From: Auriscalpium vulgare
Lineage: Eukaryota > Basidiomycota > Agaricomycetes > Russulales > Auriscalpiaceae
Direction: 5' to 3'
Assembly: GCA_019915015.1 (NCBI GenBank)
Contig: JAHBBC010000003.1
Location: 558,001 to 622,000, forward strand
Length of the DNA stretch: 64,000 bases
In this document: positions 22,040 through 34,787 of the stretch, piece by piece
How positions within the stretch are numbered: the stretch's first letter is position 1
Layout of the letters: every line of letters starts with the position of its first letter
Position numbers and translations under genes: made by a program
The notes under the pieces: model-generated
What the model was told of the DNA's origin: nothing
The model's input: the letters and a program-made list of their open reading frames with translations, nothing else
The model's database searches: none

Positions 22040-25000
22040 TCATAAATCAGGAATAAAGCTGCCGCTGAGGGCCGAATCCATGACCTCGAGTGCGCCAAGG
22101 TGGAACGGCAGAATCGGGTTTGCCTTCAGCCACCGTGCACGCGCGAGCACTGCGAGCTCGTGAAAGCTTTGCGACACCTCGCGGAGCGTGTCCGCGTCGC
22201 TGATCGTGTTCGTCGAGCGCGGGCTCTTTGCCGCGTGAAGGTGGTGCACATGCATCATCGTGACGGCTGTGTAGTCCGCTGCGCATGGCGCGCGCACGAG
22301 CGTCACACTGTGGCGCGGGCGCAGCTGATGTGTGCTGAAGTGCGCGAAGGGCGATTCGGATGGGTCCGAGATGTGCGGCGCGCATGGTTCGACATTGTGC
22401 GGCTGCGGGAAGGGCGAAAGAAGATTGGCGGAGGGGGCGTGCGTGAGGAGATACGTGGTGGAAGAGATGTCAACCATGAAGGCACCGGGGCAGGCTTAGA
22501 GGGTCGAGAGGCAGAGGATGGAGACTTAGAGGCGGCAGTCGGGGCGAGAAATGTCCAGGAGGCGTCCACCTCAACTGAGAGAAGGGATACGTGGACCATG
22601 GGCAGCTCGCGACATGCTGGGGCTTGTGTGTTGAGATAATGTATCCAAGCTGTGTCGCAAGTTAGAACCTTGCATTTGCGGAAATTAGCGGATACAACTT
22701 ACCATCAACTTCGGTCGTGCCCATAGAGCCGAGCTTCGCAAAGATCAAACGCCACTCTACGCTCGCCTTCTTCGCAAACGCGATTGCAAAGCTCCACAGT
22801 TGCTGCACCACGAACGTTTCGGGTGCATCGCCTTGCATCATCCACACGCCTAGATCATGTGCCTCGCCGCGCTGGTCCATACACGATGCGAGCAACCACT
22901 TCCCACACGACGACACGCGGTACCCAATGTGCAGCAGCGTGTGGCGCTCAAGTACATCCAGCGCACCCGCTGGGTGTTGCCGGACAAACTGCACGCGGCT
23001 CTGCGAGGGGCGCGCGAGCGCGTACGCTGGTTCTTGGAAGAAGTTGCGGATACGCTCGCCGTGTTCGAAAAGCCGCCTTGACATGACGCGGTCGACGGGC
23101 CGCAAGATGCGGTCGTACACTGAGCACACGAATGCGAGCGTGCCGCCACGGTCGGATGCGGCGAAGTAGTGGGAGTGAATGAGATGAGCAGGGAGGAATT
23201 GGAAAAGAATCTGGGCCTCGGAGTAGGTCTTCTGTGCCCGCTTGACCGCGGAGAAGACTTGACGTAAGACAGGGCTGGAAAGCGAGATGGTGGAGGAGGG
23301 GGTTGCGATGTAGAAAACGTAGTTCGCAAGGGTGCTGGGAAGACTGGTGACGAACGCAGCTGTTCGGAAGGGTGGTCAGCTCCACCTTTGGTGACAGTAC
23401 AACTGACGTACCTAAAGTCTTGCGGAACGAGTCGAACCGCAACGGCACCAGGCCATCTCGGGAGCAAGCACTTGACCGACCAGCCAGATGCGACCCGAGG
23501 TTATTCGACTTCATACACCGATGAGTAAACCGCACAACGAGCAAGGTTGCTTACAGCTCACCGTGTATGCGTGTGATATGTACTGAAGCCACTTCTCCGC
23601 CTCATTCTGCCTTTCATCATCCTGCTCTTCGAAGAGCACAAACGCAACGACATCTTTCTTCCCTGCGCGCGGCGTCAAGCCCAGCTTCTCCCAGAATCGC
23701 AGCGCAGTCGGCAACACCTGGATGATGGCATCCGTCTTCCCCACCGTGAGCATGGGAGACTCGAGCTGCTCGAGCGACGGCGCCATGATTTCACCCGTCG
23801 TGCAGTGCGTTGCCTGAAATGCCGTCCGCAAGTCCAGCGGCGCAGTGAGACCGGGAATCGCCTCGAGCGCCTGCGCAACGCGCCGAGCATCGGCCTGCCA
23901 AACCTCCGTGACTGAACGACACTCAGTCCAGTACTCCTTAGCGCTGGCCCGCCACGCGTCGCCCCACACAGGGCTCTCCACAACCTCTTTGGCGAGTATA
24001 TGCGCAGCCGCTTCGAGTGATTTGGATTTCTCGGACGCTGCACCAAGCAGCGCAGCAGGAGAGACGGGCGTAGGCACGGACATGGGGGCAGCTCCGGAAA
24101 GGAGGTTGGGCGGAGAGATGGCCGAGTCTGGTGGCCTTAACGGTGTGCTCAGTGGTAATAGGAGGGCGTGGTTGAAGTATGTGTGCAGCAGGGACGCGGC
24201 AAGGGGCAGATAAGATGGCACTGGCGTCGAAGGACGAATGCCGAGCGGGGAAGGGACTTCATCCTCGTTGTACATTTCCTCATCATCCATGTCATCATCA
24301 GAGTCTATGTCGGATCTACCGTCGTCCTCGTCGTCCGGAGGCGGGGTCTGTATCACATCCCGCGCCCAGTCGTCTGAAGCTCTTGCCCACGACGACGGCG
24401 ACGACGATGTCTTCGCCTCACGATGACCCTGATTAAAGCTCTTCCGCTTGACCCCGATCAGCTTGCGTACTACGCCTATCCGCGGGTCCGTGGCGGCACG
24501 ATATTTTGCCCACATCGTCGGCCGTCCATTCTCTGCAGCGAGCATAGGGATGGGCTGAGTGCGGTCCTCCTCGTCCGGCGGGCTCGGCAGCGCAAATTTG
24601 CCCGCGGTGTACTTGCCGTCGGAGATGCGGTGCACCGACGCGAACGAGATGGGCTCAAAGCTCCGCAGCCCCGGTGCAACCGGGGATTTCAAGCGCCCTC
24701 CTGCGTCGTCGGAAATGTGGACTGTTGCCAGCGGCGTAGCAGGTGCGGACTGAGAAGATGCTGTCTTGGTCGGTGACGGTGGGAGGAGCTCCGGCGCGAG
24801 ATCTAAGCCCTGTGGTACAAAGCCCTCTGTCAACGGATTTGCGCCCCATGGAGACGCTACAGTCGGTGTCAATGCGACCTGCACAGGATCCGTGTAGATC
24901 GGCGATGGCACGCCCAGCGGTGCTGGCCCGGCTGTGGGCGTAAGTCCCGTACCAGAATGCATACGATTGGACATTGGCATCGGCGGCGGACGAGCAGTGC

Positions 25001-27414
25001 CCGAAGACGCAGGTGGCGGCTTTGAGTCCCAGAAGTCGAAATCTGCGTCCGTGAAAATGTCGTCTATCCCGCTCGTGTCCATGTCCATGTCGCCCGAGCC
25101 CCATCCGGCGCCGGTCCCGCCAGCCACCGGATCGACGATGAAGGTCCCATTTCCGTTCAAATTCATCCCCACGCTTCTGCTCATGGGCACGTCGTCCAGG
25201 GACATGCTGTTGATGAAATCCGACGACGACTGCCACGGCGCTGATGGCTGTGACCATTCGTCGAACCCGAAAGTCTCAAACTCCGGCTCAGGGGGCATTG
25301 TGAACGTCACGTCTGCTGCATGTGTGATCTGCGGTGCAGCATCGGTCGGTACTGTCACTGGAGGGAACGACGAAGAAGCTGGTGGAGGTTGTGCTGGCAG
25401 TGGAGCGTCCTTTGCCGATGCCGGTGCGCTGACGGGTTTGGTCTGCGGCGGTGAGGGATAGAATTGTTGTGACGAGGTCTGCGCTTGCACATCACCGATG
25501 CCAAAGTTTGGCAGAGCTGACGCAACGGATGGAGATATCGCGCTTGCCGGTGCGGAGACCATCGGTGATCCGACAGACCCGCCGAATAGACTGCCAGCTA
25601 AAGGTGACATGGCCATGCTGCCTGGGGTGTTGGCCGTGGGCAGGGCGGTAGTCCCCACTGGCAGTGAAGGCGCATTGGTGTTGACAGTTATTCCCTCCCG
25701 CTCTCGCTTCAGGCGCTCTCGTTCGCGTTCCCGCTCTTTGGCGACAGCGTCTACGTAACCGCCGACCTCCCTCGCGACGGTGCCTACGTCGGAGCAAGTT
25801 GCAGTCTCTGTGGAGAGGCAGAGCGTGCGCAAAGCGCGAAGGGCGGCTGGCCCTGGTGCTATTCGCGGATGTGTGCGACGCCTGAAGGCTGGCTGAAGAT
25901 GGTGTCGCGTGGCAATGTTCTCTGGCAGGACGATGGACTGAGTCACAGCGGCCAGAGTGTTCGGCGCGGGAGCCGGCACTGGCGGGGGCGAGGGCTGCAG
26001 AGGAAGAGGAAGATCGGGAAGAGGGGAGAGAGGGGCGCGTGCGTGAAGGGAAGATGAGGAGGGTAGGTACGAGAGAGCGAGGGAGGAGGGCCAGATTATG
26101 GTCAAGCCTTTGGCTTCGCCGTTCTTGTTCTGGACACTAAGCCATGCGATAAAATAGGTAGTTTCTGATGAGGAACATTGCGGCGAAGACATTTGAGAGG
26201 GTTGTGCATTAAACAGCGAACTGCAGCCGAGACCAGTAAGAGACTGTGCAAACTGTGCAGTCAATGCCGAGGTTGGACCGGTATAGCAGGCCAGGTAGTG
26301 CGCAGGAGTGCCGTACGGGAGAAGGGTGACGGGTGTCCCAGCGGGGAGAGGTTGGCAAGGGACGAGAGGCACGTAGTTGGTGGAACGAAGGAGTGGTTGT
26401 ATGAGAAACCGGTCTGCGCACAACGTAAGGTGGAGGTAGGTATGAATCAATGGCCTTGATCTCGGTGTCAGTAAGGAACAATGACGGGACTAAAGTCGCA
26501 CCTGTTTTGAGCGTGATGCTCCCAGCCAGATCCCCAGTCCGACGACGTGCTCTGCGGGAAAATGAGAAAACCGTCGCGTAATCGGCAAAGCCGCCGGCTT
26601 TCACCGGGTGTCAAGTTGCAAATGTCATCGGTCAGGCGGTCGCGGACAGCGAGTATCAGCTGTTCGTGAGGAACACGCAAGGGTTCACGTGGGATGAAGC
26701 TGGCGGAATGATGGATAGGGTCGGTAGGGTAGGTCAGCATCGGGGGAAATATGGAGGGGTTGACGCATGTCGGACAGGGCGTGCTCTGGATCGCGCAGGA
26801 AGGGGAACACGGGTACAGTTGCATTGTCGTAAATGAGGAAGTGTGTGTGCCTGAGGAAAATTAATGAGTATTTGAACAGAGACTGCAAGACCGGAGAAAT
26901 TGGACATGCGCTCCCCCGAGCGACTGAGGACATCCCTGACACAGGGAGATCGATGTAATTGAAAGGGGAGAGGCAGCGTGGCCGTCACACCGCCCACCAA
27001 GGCGTACACCCTATGTTCAAAACTGATGAATGAAAACAGGACGAACTCACAGGATAGCCCTTCAAGGTGCAGGCTCGAAATGGAAGCACGTGACTCTTCC
27101 ACGGCATCGCAGGAAGAAATAGTGAATACGTAGAGGTGTTGCATGTCCTTCTCTTGACGGACGCTGCATAGAATAGAGTCGATGATGGATGGCGTGCGGA
27201 GGAGGTAGAGCTTCCTCCGAGCCAGCTCGACAGCGTCAATACTGAGAGAGGAGGGTGCGGGTGCGGCATATACGGCATAAGCGAATGCGGGTTTCGCGGG
27301 TAGGTTGAGCGCGGAGGAAAGCAGCTTGTTCTCCAGCAATAACAGGGGGGGATACTGGGCGAGGGCAGCTGCGCCTGTGCTTTCTGGGGAGATGGGTTGT
27401 GGCTTGGAGGCCAT
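22040..27414 (-). CDS. MED13: Mediator complex subunit 13 (Cdk8 kinase module)
   Basis: A long multi-exon gene starting at the ATG at 27414 (MASKPQPISPESTG). Several short exons give the N-terminal domain (FVFTISS-like text, HFLIYDNATVPVFPFL). One very large exon follows (~23.55-26.4 kb). It carries GYVDAVAKERERERERLKRE, Ser/Pro-rich linkers, an acidic stretch (PPPDDEDDGRSDIDSDDDMD) and the start of the conserved C-terminal half. Final exons encode LRFDSFRKTL, SHYFAASDRGGTLAFVC, VWMMQGDAPETFVVQQLW and SFHELAVLARARWLKANPILPFH, a typical MED13 C-terminus with a PIWI-like fold. MED13 links the Cdk8 module to core Mediator and mostly represses transcription. I did not fix every splice site at either end, so total length is approximate (~1,600 residues). 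Confidence 0.88.
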
Positions 27415-27815
27415 GGGGGTGGAGGGCAGACGTCAGGGCGGTAGCAGGCGAGCACGATGCACCGCCTGTATCCCCGAGAGTCGCAGATTACGTGGGCGCG
27501 CCGCTGGGCAAGACGGTGAGCGTGGAACAGAGAGACGGTGTCAGAGGAGGGTGGGCGACATGCAAGTGGGGGATGATGGAAGGCGGCGATGAGTTTGACG
27601 GAATTGAATGTCAGAGTCGCAGACGCCTGCGAGAATCGACGACGTCGGCAGACGCCGACCGTAGCCTCATGATGCTTCCGCGGTGCTCGCGGCCGTGGCT
27701 GCATTCTGCACATGGCGCCCTTAGAATAATATTCCCCCGTATCGTGTTCGGCTCTCTTTCCTGCATTACTGTGTAATTTAATCGTGCTGAATACATGCAT
27801 GCCCGCACGCGCAAT
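27415..27815. other. intergenic: MED13 promoter and M28 peptidase 3' end
   Basis: About 400 bp between two genes in the same orientation. No coding signal seen. Confidence 0.5.
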
Positions 27816-29416
27816 TCACCCAGGGAAGGGGAACGCGGCCGGGCTCTTGAACCCGTTCTTCCCAACAGCCCTGACCCCCATGATCGCGTTATCTTTCGAC
27901 AGTAACACAGTCGCCTGACTAACCAAGCCCACGGGGATATTCGTCGACCAAAAGGGCGCGTCTGTCGCCCGCCACACAATCTCATACCCCGCCACCGCCG
28001 GGCTGATATCGAATGCCCACTTGAGCGTGCTGTTGTTCGTCAACACCGACGTGTCGATTGTCACGTTCTTCGGCGTGCCCGGGGCCTGTGCAAGCGACCA
28101 TATCGCTGCCCCGTTGACCCGCGCGACCCGCGCATTGAAATTGAAATCGACAAACTCGATGAGGTCGCCGAACTGCTGGCCCGTTACAGGGTCCACCCGC
28201 ACGTCCTGGTGCTGGTGCGCAAAGTTCTCGTTCGGTTCAGTGAAGCGCGCGGCGGGGAACCCGGCGTCGAGGAAGGGCTCGTGGTCGCCGCCGCGCAGGA
28301 AGCGGTCCGTGCGATAGATCACGCGTACTGTGTCATAAGTAAGTGGGAAAGCAGATGGATAAGAGTTCTGTGAGTGACGTACCGCCCATGTCGGTAGCAT
28401 CATTTGTGGCAACTTCGTTCACGAACCTCGCCAGCTGGCGGGCGGGTGAGTCGTTCTCGCCGCCGATGGACTCGCGCGTAGCAACTGTTGCCGCGCTTTC
28501 GGATGACGGAATGCCCTGCGCGAACAGTCGGATGCTGTTTGCGTCCACCACCCCGTTGTCGGCCTTCGAGGCTCCCACAATGTCGTTCGTGAACATTCCT
28601 TGCACGTCCGCGCCGGCAGCCTTCAGCGTTTGCGCGAGTTGGGTGGATCCGCAGAGGCATTGTTCCTCCCCAGCCACGGCAGCCAGAATGATGGTCGCCC
28701 GCGGAGGTGGGCGGGTTGCCATAATGCGAAATAGCTCCATCACGACCTACGTTTGTCAGTCTCACACCTATCAAGCCCGCAAGGGGAACGGACCGCAACA
28801 CCAGAGCCATCGTCATCTGCGCCGGGCGCATCGTCCGTGAAGTTCATGATGTCCGTGACACGGGAATCTACGGCCAAGGGTTGAGTTTGATTGTCTCTCC
28901 GTGAATATGCCGTGTTTTGATCTTACCGTAGTGCCCAGTAATGACATACACGCGATTGGGCTCATCTGAGCCTTGAATGGTGCCAAGAACATTGCTGATC
29001 ACGGTGGAGTTCGGAATGCGTGTCGTCGGTGACTGCAAAAAGCTCTGTACTTGAACTGTCGCGTTTGTGCCTTTTCGCGCCGCAGCTGCGAGATCCTGCA
29101 TTTGCGCCGCAATCCAGTCACGCGCGGCGCCAATACCGCGCTTGGGGTCTGTCTGGCTGGAGAGCGTATGGCGCGTGCCAAAGGATACTAGGCCGGTAAT
29201 GATGGCCTCGATGCGCTTCGGATCGATTTGCGCCAGGATCTGTTGGAGGTCCAAGGATGGTGGCTGGGGGATAAGGGAGGAACCGGGGCCCTGCGGCCAC
29301 ACGTCTGTGAGTTCGCATTGAACGGCAGAGGAGCGCGGCTGTAAGCTCGTCAGACGTTCACCGTAGGCCGCACGAAGGGCGAGGAAGAGGAGGGGAGCGC
29401 TAGAAAAGAGATGCAT
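27816..29416 (-). CDS. secreted M28-family zinc peptidase
   Basis: Exons 28927..29416, 28800..28867, 28383..28746 and 27816..28327 join to 477 residues. The ATG at 29416 opens a signal peptide ([19 protein letters not shown]). Co-catalytic zinc residues of family M28 can be placed: His in VITGHYDSR, bridging Asp in [11 protein letters not shown], the Glu pair in [13 protein letters not shown], Asp in FTNDIVGAS and His in [11 protein letters not shown] beta-sandwich-like C-terminal extension follows (~120 residues). Such enzymes are extracellular or vacuolar aminopeptidases that free amino acids from peptides. The donor after GSG is GTTGCG, a weak but valid GT site. Leucine versus broad specificity cannot be told from sequence. 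Confidence 0.9.
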
Positions 29417-30029
29417 CCTTCCTTGAAGCCGACCGTTCCATGGGAATGGATATGGTCGTTTTATAGTTGGCGAGGCGTCGAGACAAGTTCCAAAAGATAC
29501 CCACGAAGTACAAGATGGTGGGTGAGCCACATGGACAGACCGCGCGATATGCTTCTGTTTCTCCCCACATCGCCAAAAGCTGCTGATATGGCGCACTTTG
29601 CGCAGTGCGCGGTTGGAATTTTGAGGCGATAAAGCGCGCGAAGTAGGCACTGAGGGGTAAAGTTAGGACAGAGCTTGGGATCCCCGCCAAGCAAGGGCTT
29701 CGTCGCGAGAATTCCAGGGGCAGGTGATTGTTTAGCATTCGCGCGTTGGAGCACGAGGAGCTGGTCAGATGCACCTTCTCCGGAGAAGATGCAGCACATC
29801 ACACGCGAGAAGGAAAAATATCTCAGAGTTAAATCCAAAACGAATGACTGGGTGAGCCTCAACTTACTAGTGGTTGTCTGGCAGTCGGGGACAGTGAACC
29901 GAGGTATACTCGGTTCTGTGCGAGTTCTGTGAAATCGGATCGGTACGACACATCAGTCAAGGACAGACGTCAAGCTCAGCAGCGCAGGCAACTTGAGTTG
30001 GGAGTCCGGAATGACTGGAGGGCCGGGGG
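29417..30029. other. divergent promoter region
   Basis: About 610 bp between the starts of the M28 peptidase (minus) and the phosphoesterase (plus). No open frame convinces as coding. Confidence 0.5.
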
Positions 30030-32511
30030 ATGCCGAGGCTGCGCACGCTGCGCGCCACCGCACGCGAAACGTTGTTGTCCGCGTCGTCCGCACCGTCACC
30101 GCCGCCGTCGCCGTCGTCGTCACCCTCCTCCCCCGCCATGCTGTCCAATTCGCGTCCCGCGTCCACGTCGGCCAATACCGCTAGCTCTCCCGCCCCAAAG
30201 GGCCCCGCGTATCAGGTCAACACGCAGACAAAGCTCATCGACACCGTTCACGGGCGGATTCTCTGCATTGCCGACATCCGTGGCCGCCTTACCCTTATCA
30301 ATGACCTCGCGCGGGACACCAATGCAAAAGCCATCATCCACACCGGCGATTTTGGGCTCTTTGGTACGCGTTTTTCCTGCGCGTTGCTTGCTTTTTGCTG
30401 ACCAAACACAGAGGCGTCCAGTCTCGACAGAATCCATGACCGCACCCTTCGCCATCTGACTATGTACTCCCCTCTTATATCCAGCGCACAGCGCAATCAT
30501 CTTTTATCTCCAGACAATACTCCCGCCGCCATCCGCCAGACGCTGTCCATCTCTATGCTCACCGAATTCCCTCTTCTTCTCTCCGGACAAATCAAACTGC
30601 AAGTGCCCGTGTTCACCGTTGCCGGTGCTTGCGAAGATATCATTGTTCTCGAAAAACTCCGCACGTCTGCGTACGAGATTGAAAACCTCCAGATCATCGA
30701 CGAGGCGACGACGCGCTGTCTCGACATCGGCGGTGTCAAGCTGCGCCTGCTGGGTCTTGGCGGCGCCTTCGTCCCGCACAAAATGTTTGACAATGGTGAT
30801 GGCAGTGCTACCATTGCAGGCGGCGGCGGGACAATGTGGACCACCATACTCCAAATCGGCGAGCTCGTGGACACTGCGCAGCGCGTCTTTGATCCGTCAG
30901 AAACACGTCTGCTCATTACGCACGCTAGCCCAGGAAGGGAGGGCGTCCTCGCGTCACTCGCCCTGGTTCTCAAGGCCGACCTCACCATCTCTGCTGGCCT
31001 ACATTTCCGCTACGCAACGTCCTGGAACGAGTTCAGCGTGCAAGGCGACTTCGACGGCTTCCGGCACAAACTCCGCGTCGGAAAGGAGTCGTTCGACAAG
31101 GTGTGGGACAGTGTCAAGGGCCAGGTCGACGCTGTCATCGACGAGCATCAGCGTGTCCTGCTTGACAAGGCCCTCTCGGTCATTGAGAGGGTGCCTCCAC
31201 CCCTCGGAACCCCAGGCCCAGGCGGCGTCCCCGCAGCTGAGGAACCCGCTTGGAAGAACTGCTGGAATTGGAATTTGTGTGATGCGGCGTACGGAAGTCT
31301 TGTCTTGGACATCAAGGAGGGCAGGGTCAGTTCTGAGTTGAAAAGTCAAGGTGCGTCGTCACACGAGGTCTTGCACAAAACTTCTCTTACTCAACTTCGT
31401 CATAAAAGGATTCAATTTTGCTTACCGCCGAACTGCCACCCCTACGGCCGGTACGCCATCGTCCGTGAAACACTCGCTGCCGCAGACGACTGCGAGCGGA
31501 CCCGTTACGAACTCCGGAACTCCCGCCCCGCCTCAACCCGCCGAGAAACGTGCCCAAACACCTGCTCAGCAGAAGTCCGCTGCACCGTCTCCGCCTCCTG
31601 GCGCGCAACCTACATCAGGCCATGTGTCCGGCAAAGACACGCCCCGTTCGCAGCTTAACGGCACAAGCACCCCCGGAAACGGTGTGGCATCGACGTCTGG
31701 CGTTTCGGATAAAGAAAAGAGCGAGAAGGAGCGCGAAAAGGCAGAGAAGGCGAAGGCGAAACGGAAAGAGAAGAAGGAGCGCGATCGTGCAGAGCGGGAG
31801 AAGGAGCGAGAGGCAGCCGGCACACCTGCAGACGGGGAGAAAAAGGTCCCACTGACCAAGTCGGGTAAGACATCGCCAGAGGTCGATGTGTCGGCGGCAG
31901 CGCTGTCGCCGCGCGCGGGGTCTGACAATGCGGAGGGGCTGCTAAGCCCACGCACGGACAGCACGGGCGCGCGCACACCAACAAGCAAGAAGCCGCCGCG
32001 GAACCCGTGGACGCTGTTCATTCGCTTGCCCAACCCTGCGAACGAGACGGAGCTGCGAGAGTTCTTTGGTGATGCGAAAAACGGGGTGCGTACCCTGGTT
32101 GCGCGGGCGTGTGCGTCTGATGATTTTAACCGTGTTTGCCGCAGATTACGCGTGTCAACTTCCCGTCCTCCTACGGTGGGCGGAACCTGAAAATTGCTTA
32201 CGTGGAGTTTGGTGACGAGGGGGCGATGAAAGCTGGTCTCGAGAAACATGGCGAGGTGAGTAGCGCCCATCTTTCCAACTCGTCCACACGCTGACGACGT
32301 ATGCCATCCACAGACATTGAACGACGGCACACCGGAGGTGAAGCAGGCAGACCGCGAGCCCAGAGAGTACCATGGTGGTGGGTTCAGAGGCGGCCGCGGG
32401 CGTGGCGGCCCGCGTGGCAGCGCTTTCGCAACGCGTGGGTTTATGGCGGCGGGGCTGATGCGTGGCGGCGGTCCAGGGAACGCGGAGCGCAAGGCGAATG
32501 AGGATGCATAG
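30030..32511 (+). CDS. DUF2433-type metallophosphoesterase with RRM-like tail
   Basis: Exons 30030..30363, 30412..31350, 31409..32085, 32145..32255 and 32314..32511 give 752 residues. An alternative in-frame ATG at 30138 would drop 36 low-complexity residues and has a better context. Residues ~70-400 resemble the fungal DUF2433 family of calcineurin-like phosphoesterases: VHGRILCIADIRGRL (DxRG for the usual DxHG), IIHTGDFG, GACEDIIVLE, THASPGREG. After a charged coiled-coil-prone linker (many K/E repeats) there is an RRM-like segment. Its two parts are NPWTLFIRLPNPANETELREF and, across a splice, ITRVNFPSSYGGRNLKIAYVEF. The end is GGFRGGRGRGGPRG-rich, typical of RNA-binding proteins. A role in RNA metabolism is inference; substrate unknown. 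Confidence 0.85.
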
Positions 32512-32885
32512 TCGGGCTGGTTGCGTGCTGATGTTTTGCTGTATGGAGCGCGGGGCGAGTATGTTCCTGTCTATGATGGCTTATAATGTTCTATGCTCTG
32601 CCGCCTGTTGGCTGGTGTTCTGTGCTGTGGGATGCGCGAGCTTGGCTGGAGAGTATGCGATGTCTTATGTAGGTCTGATCAGAGCAGTTCTGCTCTCGTG
32701 TCCCACGCGTGCTACTCAAGCCTCGAACATGTCTGCATGAAAACTAGGCTCCTATGATATATACTTAACGGCGAACAATGTAGGGATACAACGGAGAAAA
32801 GAATGATTCGACGGCATCAAGCAAACAGGCGCTTTGTGTATCTGCAAAGTGATTGAGTATTAACAGCGGACGGAATGAGCACGAC
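32512..32885. other. convergent spacer
   Basis: About 370 bp between two stops (phosphoesterase and IMP dehydrogenase); it holds the two 3' ends, nothing more seen. Confidence 0.5.
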
Positions 32886-34787
32886 TCACGAGTTCAAACC
32901 GTGCACACCACCCTCGATCTGCGCACTTGCCGTGCGGAGCTCGAATCGCACCGTACCCTGCGCAACACCCTCCCGCAACTCCTTGATGTTCCGCACGCCG
33001 ATATCCTGGAAAGAGTGTTGAAGGCCCGCGTACAAGTACGGGATATAGTCCTTGACGCTGCCCTTGTCCTGCACGTCGCCCGACACACCCTGGGCGACCT
33101 TCACGGCGCTCGCCTCCGAGAAATAGCGCGCCGTCGCCGCATTCTCCCGCACATGGTTTTTTGCCTGCGCTTTCGACGGCGGGCTGGGGTACTTCGACGT
33201 GCCGGGACCCGGCCTCCCATTCGCTTGCGCGGGGGCGGCGCCAGGCTTGCCCTGCTCCATCGCCTCGAGGGAGCCCATCCCGCGGTACGCCTTAACGCGC
33301 TTGCCCTCGTGGTAGTAGTACTCGCCCGGCGCTTCGGACGTGCCCGCGAGCAGCCCACCCATCATCACCGCGCCTGCACCGAGCGCGAGCGCCTTAACGA
33401 TGTGCCCGATGTTCGAGATGCCGCCGTCCGCGATGACAGGTACGCCGAACTTGTTCGCAAACTCGGCGACGGCGTAGACGGCGGTCGCCTGCGGACGCCC
33501 GACGGCCATGACTTCCTGTGTGATGCAGATGGAGCCCGATCCCATGCCGATGCGGAGGCCGTCTGCGCCGGCGGCGATGAGCGTCGCAGCCTGCTCACGC
33601 GTGACGACGTTGCCTGCAATGACCTCGAGGCGCGGGTAGGTGCCCTTGATCCACTTGATCATGTCGACTTGGAAGACAGAGTTCCCCTGCGACGAGTCGA
33701 GCACCACAATATCCAAACCAGCCTCCACGAGGACCGCGAGCCGCTCCTTGTCTGCGGGGCGCGTGCCAATGGCAGCAGCAGAGTAAAGCTGCTTGCTTTC
33801 GGGGAGCTTAGACGCAAGGGGATATGTCTGGTTCTTGAGGAGATCCGAGCGCGCAAGTAGAGACACCAGTCGGCCCTCGGAGTCAACGATGGGAAGCTTG
33901 CCCTTCTTCGAATCGCGGAGGATGTCGTTTGCTTCCGCGAGCGTGATGCCCTTGGGAGCGGTGACCAAGGCAGTGGTCATGACGTCTGAAAGAAGGGAGG
34001 ACGCGTCCTGGAACTGCACGTCGCGGGACGTAACAATTCCGACGAGTTTGCCGCCCAGGCGGCCGGTGTCTAGTGATACGGTCAGCTTAGTCAACAAGGG
34101 GGCAGGCGTTGTGGAAAGAAAAGTCAGATCCAAATGGGCTCCCCATATCACACGCCGAGGCGCGTTGGTCTGGCAGAACGAAGGTTGTAATGGAAATATA
34201 ATAGCTCATCATATTGGGCATGGAAGGGGGGCAAGACATGGGGAAGAGACTCACCCGTGATGGGGATACCGCAGAAACCCAGCCTCGCCTTTACATCGAG
34301 GACATCCTCCACGTAATGATTCGGAGACAGGACAACAGGGTCCGTGATGAACCCGTTTTCGTGTCGTTTGACGGCACGGACCATGGCCGCCTGTGCTGCC
34401 GGAGACTGGTTGTGGTGAATAACACCCACCCCACCGAGAAGCTAAACGCAGCGTCTCACATAAGCGCGTGCTGGAGTCGAGTCAAGGCTGACGCATACGC
34501 ACCGCCAGGGAGATGGCCATGTCGCCCTCAGTCACGGTGTCCATGGGGCTGCTCAGGAAGGGCGTCTTGAGCACTACGTTGCGCGTGATGCGGCTCTCAG
34601 TGAGGACCTCATGCGCAGCAAAGTCGATCTTGCCCGGCAGGAGAAGGAAGTCATTGTAGGTGAGGCCGCCGTGGATGGTCGAATCCATGAGCTGCTCGAC
34701 GGAGAGCCCATCGCGCCTGGAGTATTTTTCGAGCTCCTCAAGGGCAGTGGATGGGTCGAGGTATGACTTGGGGGTCGTGTCCGGCAT
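32886..34787 (-). CDS. IMPDH: inosine-5'-monophosphate dehydrogenase
   Basis: Exons 34503..34787, 34255..34441 and 32886..34069 give 551 residues. IMPDH makes XMP from IMP with NAD, the committed step to GMP; it is cytosolic. The barrel starts [19 protein letters not shown] pair follows ([47 protein letters not shown]). The catalytic loop [12 protein letters not shown] has the nucleophile Cys at about 339, after DSSQGN and GNVVTREQA. The flap region after [10 protein letters not shown] carries an extra Gly/Pro/Ala/Lys-rich segment before ARYFSE, so the protein is longer than the ~523 residues of yeast IMPDH. Intron 2 is 185 nt, three times the local norm. Divergent from the next gene. Confidence 0.97.
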
